A stretch of 64,000 bases of DNA from the NCBI GenBank assembly GCA_023436065.1, contig JAEZKU010000011.1:1-64000 (forward strand), read 5' to 3'. The notes beneath the pieces are model-generated. The model saw only the letters and a program-made list of their open reading frames with translations. It searched no databases and was not told the DNA's origin. Shown in pieces: positions 43,984 to 53,543 of this stretch. The translations under genes were made by a program, and so were the position numbers. Numbering within the stretch: the first letter of the stretch is position 1; the number at the start of each line of letters is the position of its first letter. The DNA is from Bacillota bacterium. GTDB taxonomy: Bacteria > Bacillota > Clostridia > Lachnospirales > Lachnospiraceae.

Positions 43984-46900
43984 TTATTCAACTACGGTGA
44001 CCTTAATCAGCGGTCCTCTGCCGGCCTTGTTGCTGCCCCAGATGGACACATCGGTTCCTGCCTCCGCCGCCGGAATTTCAATCTTAAATTCACCTTTATT
44101 ATTGATGCTGCCCTCATAGACTTTACTGCCTATCTGAGCAAATATTCTTGTCTGGGTCTTAGCGACCTTCTTCGGAGCATTCTTGAAGATTTTCGGAGTC
44201 TTCTCCGTTTTCTTCTTGTTGGAGTCATCCTCAGGAGTATAATCATACAGGTCTATCCTACCGGTGATCATAGTGTCTCCGGCATTGATTGAAGCTACCT
44301 CCGGCTGATCCGGTGCGACTTTCACAACATATAATACCAGTTCCTTACTGGTACCTGCCTCATTCGTCGAGGTTATCTTCACTTCAGAATCTGATGCGGT
44401 TCGATTGATATTCACAGTATATATATACTGATTCTTTTCCTTATCATGTATATATTCCTTAGAAGAATAGGTTTTGGATCCAATTTTTACTACAATATTG
44501 CAATCCTTCTTCGAAGCAACCTGGATCTGCTTATCCGTATTGGTGATACTCTTTACAAAGACAGGCTTACCCGGTATTCCTTCGATTACTGTATACTTCG
44601 CCGCATGTAAGATCTTGCCATCCGTGAATCTTGTCATTGCATAGACCGGTGTCCCTATCGGTAGCTCTTCATCCAGAAGGTATTGAAAGCTGCCATCCAC
44701 TTCCGTCTCAACTGCTACCAGCGAATTCTCCATGCGACTGCCATTCCCTGTAGCGATTGCCAGGTAGACGGTCCCATCATCTAAATTCATACCGCTGATC
44801 ACAGTGGATTTGTTCGTAATCTTTTCAAATACAAGGCTGTTGGACGAAGTATTAATAAAATCATTGATATCACGGACCTTTACCCGGGTTGTATAGCTTC
44901 GACGGGTTGCTCCGTTTATACTACCGATCGCCTGTACCTGAATGATATCTCCCTTTTGAAGCTGATGATTGAATTTTAAGGAGAAGCTGCCGTCTTTTTC
45001 TGTCTTTATGGTATGTGTGTTGCTTCCTATTCTGATCGCTACCTGAATTGATTTTTTCGTATTCGGAATAAAGCCATTCAGACTGCGCTCAATATTGCTG
45101 ACTTCGTAAACCACAGGTGCATCCGGCCCCAGCTGTTGTACAGTTTTTGCATTTACTCTGCTGTTTCTGGATATATGATCGAGACTGTAAAGCTTCACAG
45201 ATGCTCCTGCTTCAAGTGGACCTACTGTCATTGTAAAAGCATTTTGATTATCTTTTACAAATGGTACCTTAACAATATCAAGCCCCGGATCATAAATCTC
45301 CGTATTTGCCATGTAGAGCTCTTTTCCCCCGTTTTCCGGAACATAGACTGTCTCATCAACGATTGCTATGAGGACTGCATCCTCATCATTCATATTACCC
45401 GTTATGGCATCCTGGATATTGTTGATATCCTTAACAGTCGGGAGATTCGGTCCCGTTCTCTTTACCTCCACAGTGACTTTGGCACTTTCCAGATTCTTTT
45501 CTTCATCCTTTAAATATACCTGTAATTTTGATCCCGAGTTCTGTGCCGGTAATGCGTAGGAGAAGGTTCCTTCCTTCCCCACCTTCGTTGTATAGGTCCC
45601 GGTAGGTGTGCTTATGATAACCTTTGTTAACGGTTCACCACGTCCGGTAATCTTTGTCTTACGATTGGTATAGGAATCAACCGTGGGAGAAGCCAGAAGA
45701 TTGTCATCAAAGTTATTCACTACCAGGCGGTAGGTTGACTTATTGCCGGCTTCATCCTCAGCGTAGATGGTATAGACACCATTTTCCACAACAGTAAATG
45801 TATTGTCCGATGCCAATGTAGCACCACCGGTTCTGGTAAAGCCCTCCGCTTCCTTTTCACCCTTTACATATTGGATTGTCTTTAGCTTCGAAGCATCTGT
45901 TACATGCACTGCTATTTTATATGGAGAAGCGGTAGCAGCAGTGATCACCTGTGTAGCTATGATGTGGGGACTAACGGTGTCCTTATCTCTTTTCGGATAG
46001 GATGCTTCATAATAAGAATATCCCTCCGCCTTGGTCAGAAGCTTCTTATACCATGGTGTAGCTTCCATTAACCCCTCTCCCTGTTCAGGAACCCGGGTGA
46101 TAAAACTTTTATCTGCTGCCAATCCGACATTCCAGTTATAATCCAGGTGTGGCAGGATACTACCGTTGTCTGAGATTGCACTTATGTACTTGCTAAGGAC
46201 TGTTTGCGTGCGGATAAAACCATTTAGGACCACCTGAGCCTCCACACCCTGATTGGCAGCCTTTGGCGCAGTGATCTTATTCGTTACCAACAGGAACGTC
46301 ATATTATCTGTAACCTCTTTGCCATTATAAGTGATACGGCTGATCCTGCTGCTGTTGCTGACTTTATTACCGCTGATATCGTAGCGCGGCTCACTGGAAG
46401 GATCCATAACATAATTAATTCCATCAAAAACAGTAAAAGTGCTCCAGTTATACAGCCAATCCTCCCTCAGGAGAGACTTCAGTCCCGAAGATTTCATTAG
46501 ATTGTTCATTGTCAGACTGCTCCATTTCGAAGCAATGGATGCTGTCTCATAAGCGCTGGCAGACCATTCGAGCCACTCTTTCAACTGCTTTCCTGTAATC
46601 GTATAAATATAAAGATAATTATTGTAAGGTTGGATTGAGGTCAAATCAGATTCTGTAATGCTGTCAATGATATTGACATAATCCTCAGTAGAGACACCTC
46701 CATAGGCATAATAGTTGGAAGCTGCAATAATCGGATAATCCTTGTATTTTGTTCCGGTGGTCTGGACAAATCTCTGTCCATAATCTATCTTGGCATCATT
46801 CAATATCTGGATAGCCGAATTATCACCCAGCATGCCATAATAATTATGGATCAACTCATCATCCTTCAGCTTTGCAATGATATCACGGCTGTAATGCAGC

Positions 46901-48009
46901 ATCTTCTCGTCCCATTCTCCATAGAAGCCTGCAAGCGTCTTGTTTTCCTTAGTCGTACTGGCATTTACCGGACGAAGCTCTGACTTACGGTCTGAAATTC
47001 TATATCCGCCGTCCTTATATACTGTAAGCTTTAGATCCACTACTCCCAATGAGTTCCCGCGGTTACCTGCCATAATTACATTTTTATCATTGATCAGACC
47101 GGTTGATTTTTCTACATTGGGTAATTTGTAATAGGGAGAAGAGTAATCCGTTGTGGGGAACTGATTATGCTCATGTCCGCAGATTACCACATCAATATCT
47201 GAAATCTTAGTCAGTGCATAGGCTACGTTCTTGAAATTTAACTCCGGTGCTTCCGGTCCCATTCCGGTATGAGCCAGAGCGACGACCACATCCGCACCAC
47301 TTTTTTTGAGCTTTGCCGCTTCGCTCTTCGCATTCGTGACCATATCCTCACCCTTCAGCAAACCGACATAGCTATGGGTCTTTCCGGTCAGTGTGGGTAT
47401 GGTCAATCCCAGAATACCGATCTTCACCTCTACCTTTCTACCGGCTGAGGTCGTCAGTGTTCTGGTAATGATCATATTCTCCTGGAAGGGATACTCTCCT
47501 GTCTTGGAATCCGTGACATTAGACAGAACAGTGATGTTTTTGAGTCCGGAACCATTCAGCTGTCGCAGGATATAATCATAGCCATAATCAAAATCATGAT
47601 TACCGAGTGTAATCGCATCATATCCAATTGTGGCCAATGCTCTGTAAATCGGTTGAACTACCTGTTGATTTTCAGAAAAGATATACTCCGTTGTATAATC
47701 ATACAAGGTGTCCCCTGCATCCAATAAAATAACGCTCTCCGCAGGCACCTCGCTCTTCGTTTTCTTAATCAGATCGGATAATCGCGCCAATCCGCCGTTA
47801 TTATAATCCACACCCTTCTCATAATCCTTACTGTTCAACTGTCCGTGAAGGTCAGTGGTTCCAATTATTCTTAGCTCTACTGTCTCCGGTTCCGCAGCCG
47901 CCTGCACACTACTTTGCTGCATCCCCATAAGCCCAAGAACGGAGCCTGCTGTTATGACGGCTGTAGCAGCCATAGTCTTCAGAACAAATCTCATTCGCTT
48001 TTTCAACAT
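43984..48009 (-). CDS. Large secreted 5'-nucleotidase / 2',3'-cyclic phosphodiesterase-like protein with Ig-like repeats
   Basis: A 1341-aa exported protein. After a signal peptide (about 1-38, ending SSVQAAA), a calcineurin-like metallophosphatase domain has the metal ligands GTTDLHGQ, DAGDTLYD, LGNHDFDYG and ICGHEHNQ. The 5'-nucleotidase C-terminal domain follows (about 400-640; DNSAIQILNDAKIDYGQRF, YNNYLYIYTITG). From about 690 to the end are several Ig-like or Big-type repeats. It would release phosphate from extracellular nucleotides. No LPXTG or SLH anchor is seen, so attachment may be by the repeats. A terminator-like hairpin abuts its SD. Confidence 0.85.
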   Translation of the reverse strand: MLKKRMRFVLKTMAATAVITAGSVLGLMGMQQSSVQAAAEPETVELRIIGTTDLHGQLNSKDYEKGVDYNNGGLARLSDLIKKTKSEVPAESVILLDAGDTLYDYTTEYIFSENQQVVQPIYRALATIGYDAITLGNHDFDYGYDYILRQLNGSGLKNITVLSNVTDSKTGEYPFQENMIITRTLTTSAGRKVEVKIGILGLTIPTLTGKTHSYVGLLKGEDMVTNAKSEAAKLKKSGADVVVALAHTGMGPEAPELNFKNVAYALTKISDIDVVICGHEHNQFPTTDYSSPYYKLPNVEKSTGLINDKNVIMAGNRGNSLGVVDLKLTVYKDGGYRISDRKSELRPVNASTTKENKTLAGFYGEWDEKMLHYSRDIIAKLKDDELIHNYYGMLGDNSAIQILNDAKIDYGQRFVQTTGTKYKDYPIIAASNYYAYGGVSTEDYVNIIDSITESDLTSIQPYNNYLYIYTITGKQLKEWLEWSASAYETASIASKWSSLTMNNLMKSSGLKSLLREDWLYNWSTFTVFDGINYVMDPSSEPRYDISGNKVSNSSRISRITYNGKEVTDNMTFLLVTNKITAPKAANQGVEAQVVLNGFIRTQTVLSKYISAISDNGSILPHLDYNWNVGLAADKSFITRVPEQGEGLMEATPWYKKLLTKAEGYSYYEASYPKRDKDTVSPHIIATQVITAATASPYKIAVHVTDASKLKTIQYVKGEKEAEGFTRTGGATLASDNTFTVVENGVYTIYAEDEAGNKSTYRLVVNNFDDNLLASPTVDSYTNRKTKITGRGEPLTKVIISTPTGTYTTKVGKEGTFSYALPAQNSGSKLQVYLKDEEKNLESAKVTVEVKRTGPNLPTVKDINNIQDAITGNMNDEDAVLIAIVDETVYVPENGGKELYMANTEIYDPGLDIVKVPFVKDNQNAFTMTVGPLEAGASVKLYSLDHISRNSRVNAKTVQQLGPDAPVVYEVSNIERSLNGFIPNTKKSIQVAIRIGSNTHTIKTEKDGSFSLKFNHQLQKGDIIQVQAIGSINGATRRSYTTRVKVRDINDFINTSSNSLVFEKITNKSTVISGMNLDDGTVYLAIATGNGSRMENSLVAVETEVDGSFQYLLDEELPIGTPVYAMTRFTDGKILHAAKYTVIEGIPGKPVFVKSITNTDKQIQVASKKDCNIVVKIGSKTYSSKEYIHDKEKNQYIYTVNINRTASDSEVKITSTNEAGTSKELVLYVVKVAPDQPEVASINAGDTMITGRIDLYDYTPEDDSNKKKTEKTPKIFKNAPKKVAKTQTRIFAQIGSKVYEGSINNKGEFKIEIPAAEAGTDVSIWGSNKAGRGPLIKVTVVE

Positions 48010-48026
48010 TATTATCTCTCCTTAAA

Positions 48027-48058
48027 AAAGCTGTTGCATGTATACACGCAACAGCTTT
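48027..48058 (-). terminator. Terminator of cysE-cysS-mrnC, adjacent to the next SD
   Basis: AAAGCTGTTGC and GCAACAGCTTT form an 11-bp stem, followed on the minus strand by TTTTTT and then directly by AAGGAGAG, the SD of the nucleotidase gene. It terminates the operon upstream or acts as an attenuator for the nucleotidase gene, depending on where that promoter lies. Confidence 0.7.
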
Positions 48059-48145
48059 CATTTCTCAATTTCTGTCAACTTAGTAAGCGTCTTACATTTA
48101 AGTAACATTCTAGAAATTGAATAAGTCAATTCGATGGCAAATTTC

Positions 48146-48586
48146 TTACGAAAAAGTTACCATTTTATCCATTTGATGTCTGATTAACTCCATCAGTCTG
48201 TCCATCCGATCCGAAAGATAGAGATATCCGATCAGTGCCTCCAGCCCCGTAGCCGTTCTATACTCCAATATTCCGGCATTCTTAGCAGAGGTGTAGGATT
48301 TGGCATTCCGTCCTCTCTTAAAGACAGCGGTCTCCTCCTCTGTGAGATGATCCTTAATCTGATGATACAGCTCAGCCTGAGCAGAAGCCTGAACTAACTT
48401 GGACGCCCGTTTGTGAAGCTTATTGACAGGTGCATTTCCGCTCTCTACGATATAGGTTCTGATAATCAGGTCAAAGATAGAATCACCGATAAAGGCCAGG
48501 GTCAGTGGCGAATAAGTCTTGATATCCGTTCCCTGCAAATTCATTGAATTCCTGATATATCCTGCAAAGCCTAACTCCTTTTCCAT
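48146..48586 (-). CDS. mrnC: Mini-ribonuclease III
   Basis: A 146-aa RNase III-like enzyme without the dsRNA-binding domain, maturing 23S rRNA in Firmicutes. The RNase III signature is present in LAFIGDSIFDLIIRTY, with a second acidic site in GLEALIGYLYL. It overlaps cysS by 16 bases and is translated with it. The cysS-mrnC order is common in this phylum. Confidence 0.92.
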   Translation of the reverse strand: MEKELGFAGYIRNSMNLQGTDIKTYSPLTLAFIGDSIFDLIIRTYIVESGNAPVNKLHKRASKLVQASAQAELYHQIKDHLTEEETAVFKRGRNAKSYTSAKNAGILEYRTATGLEALIGYLYLSDRMDRLMELIRHQMDKMVTFS

Positions 48587-49983
48587 CTTACACCCTCTCT
48601 GGTATCCTCAAGTATAATGCCCTTTTCCAGCAAAAGATTTCTGATTTCATCTGATCTTGCAAAATCCTTGTTTTTTCTTGCAGCCTGACGCTCCTCGATC
48701 AGCTTCTCGATCTCTTCATCCAACAATTCTTCCTTCTTCTCGGTATTAAAACCAAGAATATCGCAAAGCTCAACAATCAGATCATGGATGGTCTGTACAA
48801 AGGATTTGGAGCTTTCCCCATTACAATTGGTATTCGCCAGTTTCACCAGCTCAAAGATTGCGGCAATTGCATCAGCAGTATTGAAGTCGTCATCCATAGC
48901 AGCTTTATATTTCTCCTTTAACTGCTCTGCTTCACCGACAAGCTTATATTCCTCAGCTGTCAGCTCACTATCCTTTAAGGTAGTCCCCGAAAGAAGGAAT
49001 TGCAGCTGTCCAACACTGGTCAGGATTCTTGCCAGAGAATTCTTTGCGGACTCCATCAGCTCCTTACTGAAATTCAAGGGGCTGCGGTAATGGGAATTCA
49101 GCATAAAGAACCGTACTACCTGAGGGTCATAAAGCTCACAGATCTCACGAACCGTAAAGAAATTCCCCTCTGATTTGGACATTTTCTTATTATCAATATT
49201 CAAAAAGGCATTATGCATCCAGTAACGGGCAAATTCCTTGCCATTGGCAGCCTCACTTTGTGCTATCTCATTCTCATGATGAGGGAATACCAGATCTTCA
49301 CCGCCAGCATGGATATCAATCTGTTCCCCGAGATATTTCTTGCTCATGACGGAACATTCGATATGCCAGCCGGGACGCCCGTCGCTCCAGGGTGAGGGCC
49401 AGAAGGGTTCTCCCTCCTTCTTCGGCTTCCAGAGTACGAAATCCATGGGATCTTCTTTTTCATCGCTGACAGCAATCCTGGCTCCTGCCTCCAGATCATC
49501 TACCTTCTTCTTGGACAGTTTTCCATATTCGGCAAAGCTTCTGGTTCTGTAGTAGACTGTTCCGTTTTTCTCATAAGCATGCCCTTTTTGAATCAGTGTT
49601 TCAATCATCTCAATCATTCCGCTAATTTCCTCTGTAGCCTTCGGATGAACGGTGGCTTCACGAACATTCAAGGCATCCGCATCCTTACGGAATTCTCTGA
49701 TATAGCGTTCGGATATCTCGGAAGCGTTCACACCTTCCTCATTTGCCTTCTTGATGATCTTATCGTCAACATCCGTGAAATTCGTTACAAAATTCACCTC
49801 ATAGCCGAGATACTCCAGATAACGGCGGAAGGTGTCATATACGATGGTGGGTCTTGCATTGCCGATGTGGATATAGTTGTAGACTGTCGGACCGCAGACA
49901 TACATCCGCACCTTGCCTTCCTCAATCGGAACAAATTCTTCTTTTTTCTGCGTCAGTGTATTATAAATCTTCATGCAATTCAT
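48571..49983 (-). CDS. cysS: Cysteinyl-tRNA synthetase
   Basis: A 470-aa class I synthetase. HIGH motif: HIGNARP; KMSKS motif: KKMSKSEGN; zinc-binding residues are in MYVCGPTVYNY and WHIECSVMSKKYLG. The length is normal. It lies between cysE (68 bases) and mrnC (overlap) and is controlled by the Cys T-box upstream of cysE. AGGAGG precedes the ATG at about 8 bases. Confidence 0.96.
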   Translation of the reverse strand: MNCMKIYNTLTQKKEEFVPIEEGKVRMYVCGPTVYNYIHIGNARPTIVYDTFRRYLEYLGYEVNFVTNFTDVDDKIIKKANEEGVNASEISERYIREFRKDADALNVREATVHPKATEEISGMIEMIETLIQKGHAYEKNGTVYYRTRSFAEYGKLSKKKVDDLEAGARIAVSDEKEDPMDFVLWKPKKEGEPFWPSPWSDGRPGWHIECSVMSKKYLGEQIDIHAGGEDLVFPHHENEIAQSEAANGKEFARYWMHNAFLNIDNKKMSKSEGNFFTVREICELYDPQVVRFFMLNSHYRSPLNFSKELMESAKNSLARILTSVGQLQFLLSGTTLKDSELTAEEYKLVGEAEQLKEKYKAAMDDDFNTADAIAAIFELVKLANTNCNGESSKSFVQTIHDLIVELCDILGFNTEKKEELLDEEIEKLIEERQAARKNKDFARSDEIRNLLLEKGIILEDTREGVRWKRS

Positions 49984-50030
49984 CCTCCTGCGAACATTCT
50001 TTACCGGTCCGTCTGATATTCCCAGCTATT

Positions 50031-50046
50031 AGGAGGATTTCCTCCT
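50031..50046 (-). promoter_or_regulatory. SD-like hairpin between cysE and cysS
   Basis: AGGAGG and CCTCCT are separated by four bases and can pair. The site lies 5 bases after the cysE stop and about 48 bases before cysS. It is one of several GGAGG/CCTCC hairpins in the window. Confidence 0.5.
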
Positions 50047-50051
50047 TTTCA

Positions 50052-50756
50052 TCAATTTATCAGGGTTTTATTCTCTTCCTTACGTTCTTCAAGCCTTTTC
50101 TCCATGTCCTCCAGCTTACTGTAGAGACGCTTTAGCTCCGTCCTGAGACAGACATTCTCATTATGCAGACAATTCAACTCCTTTTGCACCGGATCAGGCA
50201 GATGCACCTGATCAAGATCCTCTCTTGGTACACGAACATTATTCATCTTGACCACTCTTCCGGGTACCCCTACTACCGTAGAATTCGGTGGTACTTCTGT
50301 TAATACGACAGAACCGGCTCCGATTTTGGAATTCTCACCTATGGTAAAGGATCCGATAACTTTTGCTCCTGCACTGATCATTACATTGTTACCGACAGTA
50401 GGATGTCTCTTGCCGCGTTCCTTCCCTGTCCCTCCTAAAGTGACCCCTTGGAACAAAGTAACATTATCTCCGATAATCGCTGTCTCTCCAATGACTACTC
50501 CATGCCCATGGTCAATGAATAACCCTTTGCCTATCGTTGCTCCCGGATGTATCTCAATTCCCGTCTTTCTGACTGTACGTTGGGAAAACCATCTTGCCAA
50601 AAAGTAACACTTATGGAGATAGAGATAATGTGCTATTCTGTATCGGATAATCGCCCGAAAGCTTGGATACAGAAACACCTCCAGTGGTGTCTTGATTGAA
50701 GGGTCTCTTTCCTTCACTATCTGCATTTCCTCTTTGATGTATTTAATCGCTCCCAT
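50052..50756 (-). CDS. cysE: Serine O-acetyltransferase
   Basis: A 234-aa hexapeptide-repeat acetyltransferase making O-acetylserine, the precursor of cysteine. Key parts are HPGATIGKGLFIDHGHGVVI, the catalytic His in DHGHG, and the C-terminal hexapeptides (GAGSVVLTEVPPNSTVVG). A C-terminal coiled coil (LKRLYSKLEDMEKRLEERKEE) is longer than in typical short CysE. It is first in the cysE-cysS-mrnC operon under the T-box. Confidence 0.93.
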   Translation of the reverse strand: MGAIKYIKEEMQIVKERDPSIKTPLEVFLYPSFRAIIRYRIAHYLYLHKCYFLARWFSQRTVRKTGIEIHPGATIGKGLFIDHGHGVVIGETAIIGDNVTLFQGVTLGGTGKERGKRHPTVGNNVMISAGAKVIGSFTIGENSKIGAGSVVLTEVPPNSTVVGVPGRVVKMNNVRVPREDLDQVHLPDPVQKELNCLHNENVCLRTELKRLYSKLEDMEKRLEERKEENKTLIN

Positions 50757-50816
50757 ACTACGTCCCCCTTTAGGCTACAACCAACATGGATATCCCCATG
50801 TCCGGTGAAATAGAAT

Positions 50817-51068
50817 CAAAAACACCGCCTCCGATATAGAGGCGGTGTAAATAACGCGGTTCCACTCTACTTGTATGCCATAAATCAAAGGCATACCTCT
50901 CAAAACAGATAACGGCTGTTACCGAGCCCGGCTAAACCTACGCTTCACCGAACCAGCTCCCGGATGCACTTCACATATCATACCATAAGGAATGCTTTCA
51001 GCCGGTGACATTCCCTCTCTGCTACAACATCATATGCTACTTTTCCGTTCATCGCTTTTACATTTATA
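50817..51068 (-). promoter_or_regulatory. Cysteine T-box riboswitch
   Basis: A tRNA-sensing leader of cysE. The T-box sequence GTAGAGTGGAACCGCG lies at 50870-50855 (minus strand). The terminator hairpin ACACCGCCTC/GAGGCGGTGT (50822-50848) with TTTTTG follows. A UGC triplet at 50968-50966 in the Stem I region is the likely specifier for tRNA-Cys, which fits the downstream cysE and cysS. Uncharged tRNA would stabilise the antiterminator and allow expression. Together with the promoter at 51103-51075 it fills the 355-base gap. Confidence 0.9.
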
Positions 51069-51074
51069 TTGCTT

Positions 51075-51103
51075 ATTGTATGCATAACAATAACTTTTGT
51101 CAA
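51075..51103 (-). promoter_or_regulatory. Promoter of the T-box/cysE operon
   Basis: Minus-strand TTGACA (51103-51098), 17-base spacer, TACAAT (51080-51075). The -35 box starts only 8 bases after the ispF stop, so the genes are tightly packed. Confidence 0.85.
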
Positions 51104-51111
51104 TCACAAAT

Positions 51112-51666
51112 TTATTGTTTACCACAGCCGCTACAGCCACCGCAGGAACTACTGTTATATACACCCTTTGGTGTCACATCGAACTGATAATTTGTTATAG
51201 ACTCAATCAGGCAGACAGCATTTGCTGAGATCCCAAGACCCTCTCCGGTAAAACCCAGTCCTTCCTCCGTAGTCGCTTTGACATTGACTCTATCTGTTTC
51301 AATCCCCAGTGCGTCAGCAATGTTAGTCACCATCTCAGGAATAAAGCCGGCTAATTTCGGTTTCTGTGCAATGATGGTTGCATCAATATTCTCTATTATA
51401 TAGAGCTTCTCATCCAACAACTGCTTTACGTTTTTCAGAAGCAGGATACTGGATACTCCCTTATATGCGGGATCACTGTCCGGGAAATGTTTACCGATAT
51501 CCCCAAGTGCCGCAGCCCCAAGCAGTGCATCCATGATAGCATGGATCAGCACATCCGCATCGGAATGTCCCAGCAGCCCCTTCTCATAAGGAATATTTAC
51601 TCCGCCGAGTATCAAGGCTCTATCTTCCACCAGCTTATGGACATCATAACCTGTTCCTATTCTCAT
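51112..51666 (-). CDS. ispF: 2-C-methyl-D-erythritol 2,4-cyclodiphosphate synthase with Cys-rich tail
   Basis: A 184-aa MEP-pathway enzyme. Metal ligands are in GYDVHKL and SDADVLIHAIMDALLG, and the NTGYK-like end block is KATTEEGLGFTGEGLG. Family members are about 155-160 residues; here about 25 extra residues follow, ending SSSCGGCSGCGKQ with a CxxCxxC pattern. GGAGG lies 6 bases before the ATG at 51666, which was chosen over the frame start at 51699. The stop is just before the T-box promoter. Confidence 0.92.
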   Translation of the reverse strand: MRIGTGYDVHKLVEDRALILGGVNIPYEKGLLGHSDADVLIHAIMDALLGAAALGDIGKHFPDSDPAYKGVSSILLLKNVKQLLDEKLYIIENIDATIIAQKPKLAGFIPEMVTNIADALGIETDRVNVKATTEEGLGFTGEGLGISANAVCLIESITNYQFDVTPKGVYNSSSCGGCSGCGKQ

Positions 51667-51767
51667 ACTTACCTCCATTCCGCCGCCAACGAGCGGCACA
51701 ACGCAATAACTTGTAGAAGTTCAAAATGAAATTCTGACCACTTTCATTTTAGTATTATTTTATGACC

Positions 51768-53360
51768 TCAGTGAAATGACATATGTTGCAGATACAAATC
51801 ATTAAAATCCGGGCTCAGGGAAAGCTGTACCTCCTGTGCTTTCTCTGCAAGCTCCTCCAATAAAGTTACAAACTCCCTGCTGCGAGCTGACTGTTCCGCC
51901 CCCGCCAGTGAACTGTTCCCGACCGCTGTAATTCTGTCCTTCCATTCCTCCGGTAAAAGACCAATCTGGATAGCCTTCTCTGTATTCAGATAATAGCCAA
52001 AGCCTCCGGCAAGGTAGACCCTGTCCACCTGTTCGTAAGTAATCCCATAGTGATTAAGAAGCACCTCTACTCCGGCGCGCACGGCTGCCTTTGCAAGCTG
52101 CAGTTCCCGAATATCCTTTTGCAGAAAGGTAAATGCAGTCTTTCCCTTATATTCAATAGGGTATCCCTCAGAAAAATATTTCTCACATAAAAGACCGGTA
52201 TCATCGACAATCCCGTTTCGGTAGAGCTCTGCTGCAAGCTCAATCACGCCGGTGCCGCACAGACCCTGGGGCTCCTTCGAAGCAATCGTCTCATACCGTA
52301 TAGCATTCTCTTCGATTTCCACACGACTGACCGCACCCGGAATGCTTCCTGTCCCACAGGAGATGTTACCACCCTCAAAAGCCGGCCCCGCGGCAGTAGA
52401 AGCGACAAGGAGCTTATCCCTGTTACCAAGCGCCAGTTCCCCGTTCGTTCCGAGATCTATCAACAGGCTGATGCTTTCTGAGCTATGAAATCCACAGACA
52501 GCCAACCCGGCGACGATATCTCCACCGACAAAAGCGGAGACTCCCGGAAGGATCAGGACCGGAACCCTCTTCATCGATTGCAGTAATTCCCCATCACCGG
52601 CAAATAATTCTCCAAAGCTTAGCCTATGTGTATACTTATTCACAGGAAGGAAGGGATAGACCCCCAATGTCTCACAGGAGTATCCCAGCAGCAGATGGAT
52701 CATCGTCGTATTCCCTGCTATAGCAAGCTGTGTCACGGCCTCAGGCGTGACTCCTGATTGATGAATAACTTCCTGTAAGCCCTGAAGCAGTTCCCTCTTT
52801 ATTATGTCTTGAAGTACCTCACGCTTACCATCCACAGAAGCCTTGATTCTGGAGATGACATCAGCCCCATATGCTCTTTGCGGGTTCATAAGGGTATAAG
52901 TACTTAGCACTGTTCCACCGGAAATCTCGGACAAAAGAAATGCTAGCGTAGTGGTACCCAAATCAATTGCTATAAGATATTCCGGGGCATGAGCCTGATC
53001 TATCATAACTGAGTGTTCTGAATCGCCAAATCGATTCTCAGTAACGGCTTTCATATCCTGCTCCGCAAGACTGCAGAGCACAATAGAAACTTCCCCCTCG
53101 GGAACGGCCTTACAGGCGAGTCGATAACCGGCCTTCAGCTCTTCCTGAGTAAAGATCTTTTCATCCTGTACCGAAGGCTTCAGATCGCCCTCCGTTACTC
53201 TGATCTTACATTTCCCACAGGTTCCTCTTCCTCCACAGTCGGCACGACAAGGAATCCCATGTCCGGCCAGGGTCTCCAGGATTGTCTCCTGCACCTCACC
53301 CTCTATGGAAAGCATTTCACCGTTCTCCAATCTTATGTTAACCCGGTAGTTCTGCTTCAT
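51768..53360 (-). CDS. RACE-type corrinoid activator (ASKHA/DUF4445 with 2Fe-2S ferredoxin domain)
   Basis: A 530-aa protein. The N-terminal plant-type ferredoxin domain has Cys42-x5-Cys48-x2-Cys51-x31-Cys83 (GIPCRADCGGRGTCGKC). An ASKHA ATP-binding region follows (IAIDLGTTTLAF, AIAGNTTM, LIDLGTNGELAL, LAGGFGYYL). Such proteins reduce inactive cob(II)alamin in corrinoid methyltransferases using ATP. The MetH in this window lacks a reactivation domain and is a plausible client (inference). The start at 53360 was chosen because GGGTGGG is upstream; 53471 has none. Confidence 0.85.
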   Translation of the reverse strand: MKQNYRVNIRLENGEMLSIEGEVQETILETLAGHGIPCRADCGGRGTCGKCKIRVTEGDLKPSVQDEKIFTQEELKAGYRLACKAVPEGEVSIVLCSLAEQDMKAVTENRFGDSEHSVMIDQAHAPEYLIAIDLGTTTLAFLLSEISGGTVLSTYTLMNPQRAYGADVISRIKASVDGKREVLQDIIKRELLQGLQEVIHQSGVTPEAVTQLAIAGNTTMIHLLLGYSCETLGVYPFLPVNKYTHRLSFGELFAGDGELLQSMKRVPVLILPGVSAFVGGDIVAGLAVCGFHSSESISLLIDLGTNGELALGNRDKLLVASTAAGPAFEGGNISCGTGSIPGAVSRVEIEENAIRYETIASKEPQGLCGTGVIELAAELYRNGIVDDTGLLCEKYFSEGYPIEYKGKTAFTFLQKDIRELQLAKAAVRAGVEVLLNHYGITYEQVDRVYLAGGFGYYLNTEKAIQIGLLPEEWKDRITAVGNSSLAGAEQSARSREFVTLLEELAEKAQEVQLSLSPDFNDLYLQHMSFH

Positions 53361-53543
53361 ATGGTAGCCCACCCTACAAAATAATCCTACTTGATGTGTC
53401 GTGAAATATTCGCTCCACACATCCATGATGCTGTAAGCGACATCCTGTAGATATGAATATCGATTAGTCAAAAAAATTATAGTATATCTATAGAAATTAG
53501 TCCATCATAAATAATACCACGTCGTAAATAATGCCTTCTGATA

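Noticed and set aside
45136..45559. Plus-strand ORFs inside the large nucleotidase gene
   Set aside because: Antisense shadows without SD; the minus-strand protein has clear domains throughout.
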